Part shown: piece after piece, positions 54,979-61,711 of the stretch
Layout: each line of letters opens with the position of its first letter
Position numbering within the stretch: the first letter of the stretch is position 1
Assembly: GCF_002117145.1 (NCBI RefSeq)
Contig: NZ_CP008743.1
Coordinates: 682,001-746,000 of the forward strand
Source: Candidatus Nucleicultrix amoebiphila FS5
GTDB taxonomy: Bacteria > Pseudomonadota > Alphaproteobacteria > Caedimonadales > Nucleicultricaceae
DNA: 64,000 nucleotides
Reading direction: 5' to 3'
Program-made: the position numbers and the translations under genes
The notes under the pieces: model-generated
The model's database searches: none
What the model was told of the DNA's origin: nothing
What the model saw: the letters and a program-made list of their open reading frames with translations, nothing else

Positions 54979-55519
54979 TGTTCCTTCTCTCAACCAATCC
55001 TTTATAAAGGGCTTCCATACGATCATTCACTGTTTCAGGCTTTGCAATCTCCACATCTTCTCTAAGAAGTTTCTTTGGAGCCGTTTCTGTTACTTCTCCC
55101 GTACATTCTTTAAGCCATACATCATAAACTGGGTGTTCTAAAGCCGACACAGAAGGTGCAGAAGCAAACATCCACCCTGTAAAAAGAGTCACTCTAGAAG
55201 CGCCTGGTTTCTCTTCCATGATTTCAAGAAAAGCTTTCGATTCAGGGGGATCTTCAGGTGATGAACGCCAACATTTCTTGACTAAAATACGCAGATGTCC
55301 AAAATTTATTTCATGGTTGATCTGCACTTTTAGAGTAGAAACTCTGGCCATTACTTTATCGAGGCCTTGCAGAATCGCTATATTGGTAAAAGAACCAACA
55401 CTTTCTTCTTCGAAAGAATTTTTTTCTTCAATTTGTTCCGTGGGGTTACTGCCATAGGCAGAAGTTATAGGGCTCCCCAATAACAAGCAACAAAAAATAA
55501 TAAGGTAAAATTGCATCAT
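54959..55519 (-). CDS. DUF2155 protein, exported
   Basis: 186 residues with a Sec signal (FYLIIFCCLLLGSPITSAYG) and a DUF2155 domain: AILQGLDKVMARVSTLKVQI, INFGHLRILVKKCW, and the diagnostic FTGWMFASAPSVSALEHPVY followed by DVWLKEC. Function is unknown; the domain is typical of alphaproteobacteria and is usually encoded beside NDUFA12 and Mla genes. The two conserved Cys (KKCW and KECT) may form a disulfide. A charged tail of about 45 residues follows. Its start overlaps the mlaD stop by one base (TAATG). Confidence 0.88.
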   Translation of the reverse strand: MMQFYLIIFCCLLLGSPITSAYGSNPTEQIEEKNSFEEESVGSFTNIAILQGLDKVMARVSTLKVQINHEINFGHLRILVKKCWRSSPEDPPESKAFLEIMEEKPGASRVTLFTGWMFASAPSVSALEHPVYDVWLKECTGEVTETAPKKLLREDVEIAKPETVNDRMEALYKGLVERRNNEPESD

Positions 55520-56055
55520 TATGCGTTCGGGCTTGGGCCTGACGCTTCGGTTGTCGGCACTGTTGCACTGGAATGACCGGCCTTTCCTTCTCCTGAATCA
55601 CCTTCCTTCTTGGTCGATTTATTATTGAAGATCAATTGACCAATCATTGCTTCCAAGCTTACAGAAGATTGCGTATAAATAATATCTCCCCCAGGCTTAA
55701 TGTTCTCATCATCTCCACCAGGCACAAGTGCCATATATTTCCCTCCCAAGAAACCATCAGTAACAATCTCAGCCGAAGTATCTTTTGGTAAAGAAATTTG
55801 GGGTTCAACAGATAGCTCAACAAGTGCAAAAAAGTTTTTTGGATCGATTCTGACTTTTTGAACGCTTCCTACTTTGACACCACTCATACGCACATCGCTG
55901 CCAATTTTTAAGCCATCCACACGATCAAAACGAGCATGAAAAATGTTCCCCCCATTTGGTCTTACACGGCTACTCGTATAAGCAAAAACTAGAAAAAATA
56001 CTGCTACAGCCAAAACAACTGCACCCATTATTGTTTCAATAAGATTTGTCCTCAT
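55519..56055 (-). CDS. mlaD: MlaD-like MCE protein
   Basis: 178 residues: one N-terminal membrane helix (8-28) and one MCE domain (about 38-118: IFHARFDRVDGLKIGSDVRM, SGVKVGSVQKVRID, EIVTDGFLGGKYMALVPGG), then a Ser/Gly/Ala-rich tail. MlaD forms a hexameric ring in the Mla lipid transport system between the membranes. The partner genes mlaE and mlaF are not in the window. Overlaps NDUFA12 by 4 bases and DUF2155 by one base. Confidence 0.92.
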   Translation of the reverse strand: MRTNLIETIMGAVVLAVAVFFLVFAYTSSRVRPNGGNIFHARFDRVDGLKIGSDVRMSGVKVGSVQKVRIDPKNFFALVELSVEPQISLPKDTSAEIVTDGFLGGKYMALVPGGDDENIKPGGDIIYTQSSVSLEAMIGQLIFNNKSTKKEGDSGEGKAGHSSATVPTTEASGPSPNA

Positions 56056-56477
56056 TTCTTACCCTTACTTGTCTTCTTTTGTTTTAACGCGCTCTTTACC
56101 TTTGGCTTGGACTTTACAGTCTTTTTAGGCACCCATGCATCATAATTAGAATTCTTGGACTTTTTATCTCCTGATAATTTTAAACTATGTTTAGAAGGTA
56201 AATAAGCCAAGGATGTCCCTGTCAAATTAGGTCGATGGGGCTTTTCCCAAAAATACTTCTGCCGATCACGAATAGGCTCTTCTAAAGAATAATGTAACCA
56301 TCCATACCACTCTGCAGGCACTTTTGAACCTTCAGCAACACCTTTAAAAATCACCCAACGTTTAGGTCTACGGTTAGGTTTCATAAATAAAAAGCGCTCG
56401 CGATAGTACTTATTCCCGTAAGAATCAGTGCCCACGTATCGACCCTTTATCCATGTGAAAACTCTTAAACTAATCAT
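56052..56477 (-). CDS. complex I NDUFA12-like accessory subunit
   Basis: 141 residues. The motif VGTDSYGNKYYRER near the start, RRPKRWVIFKGVAEGSKVPA and EWYGWLHYSLEEPIRDRQKY match the NDUFA12/B17.2 family, an accessory subunit of respiratory complex I shared by mitochondria and alphaproteobacteria. The C-terminal 45 residues are Lys/Ser-rich and low complexity. It is first in the NDUFA12-mlaD-DUF2155-def run and divergent from the MurQ/GCKR-like gene. The gap 56478-56589 has an AGGAT/ATCCT dyad around a T6 loop (56514-56529). Confidence 0.92.
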   Translation of the reverse strand: MISLRVFTWIKGRYVGTDSYGNKYYRERFLFMKPNRRPKRWVIFKGVAEGSKVPAEWYGWLHYSLEEPIRDRQKYFWEKPHRPNLTGTSLAYLPSKHSLKLSGDKKSKNSNYDAWVPKKTVKSKPKVKSALKQKKTSKGKK

Positions 56478-56589
56478 AATATTGTTTTACCATAAAATGC
56501 AGCCAACGAGAGTAGGATTTTTTTATCCTTCATGACGTAAGCCTTTTTTTCATGTTAAGTTATTGAACATAAAAAAAATTGGGGGCGCA

Positions 56590-58485
56590 ATGAATAATTG
56601 GGTATACTTAGCTTTAGCTTTGTTAATAGGATTTTCCATGAACTTTATGAATGCTGCTGCTAAAGCAAGTAAATCTGAACTCAGTTATGAAGATTTTAAA
56701 GCTTCGGTTGATTTTGAAGATACTACAACAGAAAAGCGTCATCCAAAAACCTTTGGTCTTAGTCAAACCATGAAAAAAAATCGACAAGCTGGCTTAGAAC
56801 TTCTCCATAATGTTGATCAAGAAAATATATCCCCTTTAAAAAATGCTTTTGCACAACACCAGTCTCAACTTCTCTCTGAATTATCAAGCTGTTTCAAAAC
56901 TGAAGGACGCTTAATCCTAGTGGGATCGGGAACGAGTGGTCGTATTGCCCTCCAATTAGAAGCTGAATGGCGTCAATATTGGCAAAAACAGTCATCGGAG
57001 CAGAATCTTTTTCATTATGAAAATGCTGTCTGTGCTGTAATTGCAGGTGGTCCACGTGCCTTTGTCCGCGCCAAAGAAGGCTTTGAAGACAGCGTTTCTT
57101 CGGGAAAAGAAGCAATAAAAAATTTAAAGGTGCACCCAAAAGATATTGTTGTATTAATTTCTGCGAGTGGCTCAGCCAAATTCAATATTGGCGCAGGCAT
57201 TGAAGCGCGTAACTCTCACTGCCAAACTTATTATTTTTACAATAGTGAAACGCCTTCAAAAATGACTAAAACCCTTTTTGAAGACTATCAAGTGCAACAC
57301 ATTCGATTAGTCACTGGTCCTCAATCCATTACGGGTTCAACACGTTTGCAAGCTGGAACCATGGGTCTTGCTTTTTGGGGGCATCTTTTAAATCAAGTTG
57401 CCCTCAATATTACTGATGCAGACTCTATAGAAGATGCTGCGACAACTTTCACCGATCAGGTAGCAGTCCTTCACTCGACGCTCAGAAATTTTTTACCCAC
57501 AGTGTCCACTATCATTCAGTTAGAAAAAGATGTTTTATCTGACGAGAATGCTGATTTTTATAAAACAAAAGCGACCAATCAAAAGGGGTATATCACCTTT
57601 ATTGCTCCTCCTAAGACTTTACCCACTGTTAAAATTGATGCCACAGAAACAGCTCCAACATTTTCGACCAATCCACCCAGATCTGTGAAGGATAAAGCAA
57701 AACAATTAAAGGAAGCTGAATTCCGAGCCTATATGCTTGGATCTTCAACTAATAAAAAAGCGTGGCAAGATCTTTTGGGGCGCTCTTTGAATAGCGTTGA
57801 AGCGATAGACGCAGAAGAAATTTTGCTTTCTTCTCAAGCTGATGGCGATTATGGCGCCTTTAAAGATCGTCCAAAAGGTCTGGGAAACCTTGTTATTGGA
57901 GTTGCCAAAAGTCGATTAACTCCAGAACATGCCAGTGAAATGATCACTATCCTCAGCGACGCTAAAGCTAAGGGCGCTCAAACAGCTTTTATTGGAGTTC
58001 TTGAAGAAGATTCAATCGATGATCATGTGACTGCTTTAAAAGCTCTCACCCATGCTCCGCTCATCATTCCTTACAAAGTAGAAAATGATCCTTTAAACAT
58101 TTTGTCAACCATACTTCTCAAACAATGCTTGAATCTCATTTCTAATGGCACAATGATTGAAATGGGGAAAGTATACGATAACTTGATGATCGACGTTTCG
58201 CCTTCCAATGATAAACTTATTGATCGTGTTATACGCCTCGTTCAAACAATTCATTCTATGCATCATGATGAAAGCACTAAACTTGACGAAAAAGACCTCT
58301 ATCACATGGTCTTGGAAACAAAAAAACTCAAAAAATCCTTTGAAGAAGACCAAGGCATCTCAACACCTCCTATTGTAAAAACTATTCTAACGATGATTGA
58401 GAAAAGTGTTGATTTTGTAACAGCCATCACCCTGCTTCAAGAAAATGACCAAGATTTTGAGACTTTGCTATATTCTCAAAAATAG
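56590..58485 (+). CDS. two-SIS-domain MurQ/GCKR-like protein with export-type N-terminus
   Basis: About 631 residues from ATG 56590 (GGGGG upstream); TTG 56563 would add nine residues with two Lys. The N-terminus WVYLALALLIGFSMNFMNAA, ending AAAKA, resembles a signal peptide. Next comes a MurQ-type SIS domain: VGSGTSGRIALQLEAEW, IAGGPRAFVRAKEGFEDSVS, ISASGSAKFNIG, TGSTRLQAGTM. A long middle part follows, and the MurQ-like C-terminal block LNLISNGTMIEMGKVYDNLM is found only at about 515-535. So a second SIS-like unit of about 250 residues is inserted, as in animal glucokinase regulatory protein (GCKR). The usual MurQ Glu in EGFEDS is kept. Activity is unknown; a sugar-phosphate enzyme outside the cytosol would be unexpected. 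Confidence 0.75.
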   Translation: MNNWVYLALALLIGFSMNFMNAAAKASKSELSYEDFKASVDFEDTTTEKRHPKTFGLSQTMKKNRQAGLELLHNVDQENISPLKNAFAQHQSQLLSELSSCFKTEGRLILVGSGTSGRIALQLEAEWRQYWQKQSSEQNLFHYENAVCAVIAGGPRAFVRAKEGFEDSVSSGKEAIKNLKVHPKDIVVLISASGSAKFNIGAGIEARNSHCQTYYFYNSETPSKMTKTLFEDYQVQHIRLVTGPQSITGSTRLQAGTMGLAFWGHLLNQVALNITDADSIEDAATTFTDQVAVLHSTLRNFLPTVSTIIQLEKDVLSDENADFYKTKATNQKGYITFIAPPKTLPTVKIDATETAPTFSTNPPRSVKDKAKQLKEAEFRAYMLGSSTNKKAWQDLLGRSLNSVEAIDAEEILLSSQADGDYGAFKDRPKGLGNLVIGVAKSRLTPEHASEMITILSDAKAKGAQTAFIGVLEEDSIDDHVTALKALTHAPLIIPYKVENDPLNILSTILLKQCLNLISNGTMIEMGKVYDNLMIDVSPSNDKLIDRVIRLVQTIHSMHHDESTKLDEKDLYHMVLETKKLKKSFEEDQGISTPPIVKTILTMIEKSVDFVTAITLLQENDQDFETLLYSQK

Positions 58486-58538
58486 GCTTTCAAGAAGTTA
58501 CTCTAATATTTTGAATGACAAAGTGAGAAATAACACCC

Positions 58539-59531
58539 ATGAAAATATTTGCTGAAAAACTAGCCAAAGGAGATGAGGTCAGGGTCATAGCCCCCTCCCG
58601 AAGTCTTAAAATCATATCTGCGGATAATATTTCTTACGCCGTGAAGGTTCTAGAATCATTAGGACTGAAAGTAACTTTTGGCAAACATGTGAATGAAGAA
58701 GATACGTTTCAATCGTCATCTATATCATCGCGCATAGAAGACCTGCATGATGCCTTCCATGATAAAAACGTCAAAGCCATCCTTGCCGTTATCGGAGGAT
58801 CTAATGCTAATCAGCTTCTCAAATACATCGACTATGATCTCATCAAAAGCAATCCTAAGATCTTTTGTGGATTTTCTGATATTACAGCTTTACAAAATGC
58901 TATCTACCATAAGACCGGTTTAGTTACTTATTCTGGCCCCCAATTCAGCTCTTTTGCAATGAAAAAAGGATTTGAGTATACGCGCGATTTTTTTAAGAAA
59001 ATATTTTTTGATTCTTCGCCAATTCATTTAACCGTATCAGAAACTTGGTCAAACGATGCCTGGTTTTCAGATCAAGAAAATAGGATTTTTCACGTCAACG
59101 AGGGTTATTGGATTATTCATCCCGGTGATGCCACAGGGACAATTGTCGGAGGCAATTTAAGCACAATTCAATTACTTCACGGCACAGCCTACATGCCTTC
59201 CTTTAAAAATACAGTTTTGTTTTTAGAAGCTGACTCTATTACAGAAGGCGCCTGCGTTTTTGAATTCGACCGTGATCTTCAATCCCTCATACATCAACCT
59301 TACTTTGATCAAGTAAAAGCTCTCATTATTGGTCGTTTTGAACAAAAATTCAGCATGGATTTAGAAAAACTCACATTGATCATCAACTCAAAACAAGAGT
59401 TAAATGATATTCCCGTCATTGCCAATGCTGACTTTGGTCATACAACTCCCATATTTACCTTTCCCATAGGGGGCTTATGTGTTCTTAAATCTAATCAGAC
59501 ATCAGTAACGATCAATTTGATAGAGCATTGA
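58539..59531 (+). CDS. S66 family LD-carboxypeptidase (LdcA/MccF type)
   Basis: 330 residues. The nucleophile is Ser in KIFCGFSDITALQNAIY; the acid is in NTVLFLEADS, and the His in NADFGHTTPIFTFPIG completes the S66 triad. AVIGGSNANQLLKYID and TGTIVGGNLSTIQLL are the usual flanking motifs. Its N-terminus is DEVRVIAPSRSLKII. LdcA cuts the terminal D-Ala from recycled muropeptides; MccF members act on peptide-nucleotide antibiotics, and the pattern fits this subgroup. It lies 53 bases after the MurQ/GCKR-like gene; MurQ and LdcA both belong to peptidoglycan recycling. No signal peptide, so cytosolic. Confidence 0.85.
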   Translation: MKIFAEKLAKGDEVRVIAPSRSLKIISADNISYAVKVLESLGLKVTFGKHVNEEDTFQSSSISSRIEDLHDAFHDKNVKAILAVIGGSNANQLLKYIDYDLIKSNPKIFCGFSDITALQNAIYHKTGLVTYSGPQFSSFAMKKGFEYTRDFFKKIFFDSSPIHLTVSETWSNDAWFSDQENRIFHVNEGYWIIHPGDATGTIVGGNLSTIQLLHGTAYMPSFKNTVLFLEADSITEGACVFEFDRDLQSLIHQPYFDQVKALIIGRFEQKFSMDLEKLTLIINSKQELNDIPVIANADFGHTTPIFTFPIGGLCVLKSNQTSVTINLIEH

Positions 59532-59547
59532 TCCAAATAAAAATGTC

Positions 59548-59575
59548 TTGCTTTTGAACTGAAAATTATTATAAT
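59548..59575 (+). promoter_or_regulatory. promoter of the rimP-nusA-infB operon
   Basis: TTGCTT (59548-59553) and a perfect TATAAT (59570-59575) are 16 bases apart; transcription should begin near 59582, about 80 bases before rimP. Confidence 0.65.
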
Positions 59576-59612
59576 CCCTCAGAAATATTAACAGTATCAT
59601 CTCTATAGAAGG

Positions 59613-59643
59613 ATGGGCTACCAACCAGAGCCCATTTTTTTTT
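59613..59643 (+). terminator. intrinsic terminator in the rimP leader (attenuator candidate)
   Basis: ATGGGCT (59613-59619) and AGCCCAT (59629-59635) form a perfect 7-bp stem with a 9-base loop, followed by nine T (59635-59643). This lies between the promoter and rimP, so most transcripts could stop after about 60 bases. GGG directly after the T-run (59644-59646) could pair with CCC of the right arm and offer an alternative fold. Confidence 0.6.
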
Positions 59644-59662
59644 GGGATAAAGGTTTTAAGAT

Positions 59663-60157
59663 ATGGATGTGCTCCAACGCATCGAAAAGATCATCGAACC
59701 AACTTTAAACGCCCTCGGGTATGATTTGGTCTATGTATCTTTAGGCGGAGGTGGAAATAGGCAGACACTTTTAGTGATGATTGAGAACCAAGACCAAACA
59801 ATGGTTTCGATCGATGATTGTGTCAGAGCCAGTCGAGAGTTGTCGGTACTATTAGACATTGAAGACCCTATTAGCACACCCTACAATCTTGAAGTATCGT
59901 CTCCTGGTTTTGACCGACCTTTGGTTAAAATTCAGGATTTTATACGGTTTCAAGGCAATGAGATTAAATTACAAACTCATAATCCTGTTGAGAACCGGAA
60001 AAGGTTTAAAGGAATTTTAGTAAAAGCCTTAGAGGATCATATTATCCTTGAGGTTGAGGGGCAGACCTACGAGATCCCCTACCAAGAAATTCGGATGGCA
60101 CGTTTAGTGCCAAAATTTCAGGAACTTGAGGTTAAACCCCCAGTAAAAAAGAGGTAG
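59663..60157 (+). CDS. rimP: ribosome maturation factor RimP
   Basis: 164 residues: N-terminal domain (IEPTLNALGYDLVYVSLGGG, TLLVMIENQDQTMVSIDDCV, EVSSPGFDRPLVKIQDF) and C-terminal SH3-like domain (RFKGILVKALEDHIILEVEG). RimP helps 30S assembly, at the S12-dependent step. It is the first gene of the rimP-nusA-infB operon, read from the promoter at 59548-59575 past the leader hairpin. AAAGG lies 9 bases upstream. Confidence 0.95.
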   Translation: MDVLQRIEKIIEPTLNALGYDLVYVSLGGGGNRQTLLVMIENQDQTMVSIDDCVRASRELSVLLDIEDPISTPYNLEVSSPGFDRPLVKIQDFIRFQGNEIKLQTHNPVENRKRFKGILVKALEDHIILEVEGQTYEIPYQEIRMARLVPKFQELEVKPPVKKR

Positions 60158-60165
60158 AGAGACAA

Positions 60166-61686
60166 ATGGTTACACAGACAACGGGTATCATCAATACTGA
60201 AATTCTAAGTGTTGCTGACACAGTGGCACGGGAGAAAGGCATTGATAGAGAAGAAGTCATTCTTGCTATGGAAATGGCTATTCAAAAGGCGAGCCGTGCT
60301 AAATACGGTATGGAACGTAATATCCAAGCATCTATTGATCGCAAGACTGGAGAGATATCCCTTGCTTCCATTATAACAGTGGTTGATGAAGTTGTTGATG
60401 AACACACAGAGATTGATTTAAAAGAAGCCCGTAAAATCCACCCAGAGATCAATGTGGGTGAAGAAATTCGCACTCCCCTCCCTCCTATTGATTTAGGGCG
60501 TGTAGCAGCTCAAACAGCAAAGCAAATTATTTTTCAAAAAGTACGCGATGCAGAGCGTCAAAAGCAACATGAAGAATTTAAAGATCGCATAGGCGAAATT
60601 ATCAGCGGTCAAGTCAAACGCGTTGAATTCGGTAATGTCATCGTTGAAATGGGACGCGCTGAAGGATTTTTGGCGCGTGATCAATTGATCCCACGAGAAA
60701 GTTTTCGCCCTGGTGACCGCATTCGTTGCTATATTATGGATGTCCGCCAAGAAGTACGCGGGCCTCAAATATTTCTTTCACGTACGCATCCCCAATTTAT
60801 GGCAGGTCTGTTCAAACAAGAAGTCCCGGAAATTTATGATGGCCTGATCGAGATTAAATCTGTCGCTAGAGATCCTGGAAGTAGAGCTAAGATATCTGTA
60901 ACTTCAGGGGATCGTGGCATTGATCCCGTTGGAGCTTGTGTTGGTCTTCGTGGAAGTCGCGTACAAGCGGTTATTAATGAGCTGCAGGGCGAAAAGATCG
61001 ACATTATTCCTTGGTCAGGCAATCCAGCCGTATTCGTAGTCAACGCTTTGATTCCAGCTGAAGCAACAAAAGTTGTCTTGGATGAAGAAACCAATCGCGT
61101 TGAAGTAATCGTATCCGATGACCAGCTTTCATTAGCTATTGGTCGTCGTGGTCAAAACGTACGTTTAGCCAGTGAATTAACCGGTCTTCATATCGATATC
61201 TTATCTGAATCTGAAGAATCAAATCGTCGCACAACTGAAACAAAAATGCGTTCCGCTCTCTTTGTAGAAGCGTTGGATGTGGATGAAGTTCTTGCTCATC
61301 TTTTGGTCAATGAAGGATTTACGTCCGTTGAAGAAATCGTTATGATCCCCGAACATGACCTTCTTGCTATCGAAGGCTTTGAAAAAGAATTGGTAGACGA
61401 ACTCAAGTCGAGAGCCCAGAATTTTCTTGATCAACAAGATCAAGAAAATCAAAAGAAATACTTAGATCTACAGATCGACAAGTCTCTGATTGAATCTAAG
61501 GGCTTAACACCAAAAATGGTTATTGCTCTCGCCCAAAAAGGCATTAAAAATGGCAATGATCTCGCTGATTTGGCCAGTGATGAGTTAAGAGAAATTCTAC
61601 CTGACATCGCTGAAGATGTTGCCAATCAAATTATTATGAATGCACGTGCTAAATGGTTTAATTCCGAACCAGAGAACCGAGCATAA
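60166..61686 (+). CDS. nusA: transcription termination/antitermination protein NusA
   Basis: 506 residues in the standard order: N-terminal RNA polymerase-binding domain (VILAMEMAIQKASRAKYG), S1 domain (about 135-200, ISGQVKRVEFGNVIVEMGRA), KH1 and KH2 (DPVGACVGLRGSRVQAVINE, LSLAIGRRGQNVRLASELTG), then C-terminal helix-hairpin repeats (DVDEVLAHLLVNEGFTSVEE, DLLAIEGFEKELVDEL). It modulates pausing, termination and rRNA antitermination. It begins 8 bases after rimP. NusA may control its own operon through the leader terminator; that is inference. Confidence 0.96.
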   Translation: MVTQTTGIINTEILSVADTVAREKGIDREEVILAMEMAIQKASRAKYGMERNIQASIDRKTGEISLASIITVVDEVVDEHTEIDLKEARKIHPEINVGEEIRTPLPPIDLGRVAAQTAKQIIFQKVRDAERQKQHEEFKDRIGEIISGQVKRVEFGNVIVEMGRAEGFLARDQLIPRESFRPGDRIRCYIMDVRQEVRGPQIFLSRTHPQFMAGLFKQEVPEIYDGLIEIKSVARDPGSRAKISVTSGDRGIDPVGACVGLRGSRVQAVINELQGEKIDIIPWSGNPAVFVVNALIPAEATKVVLDEETNRVEVIVSDDQLSLAIGRRGQNVRLASELTGLHIDILSESEESNRRTTETKMRSALFVEALDVDEVLAHLLVNEGFTSVEEIVMIPEHDLLAIEGFEKELVDELKSRAQNFLDQQDQENQKKYLDLQIDKSLIESKGLTPKMVIALAQKGIKNGNDLADLASDELREILPDIAEDVANQIIMNARAKWFNSEPENRA

Positions 61687-61711
61687 TTGTGTCGACCTAG
61701 GAAGGTGAGTC

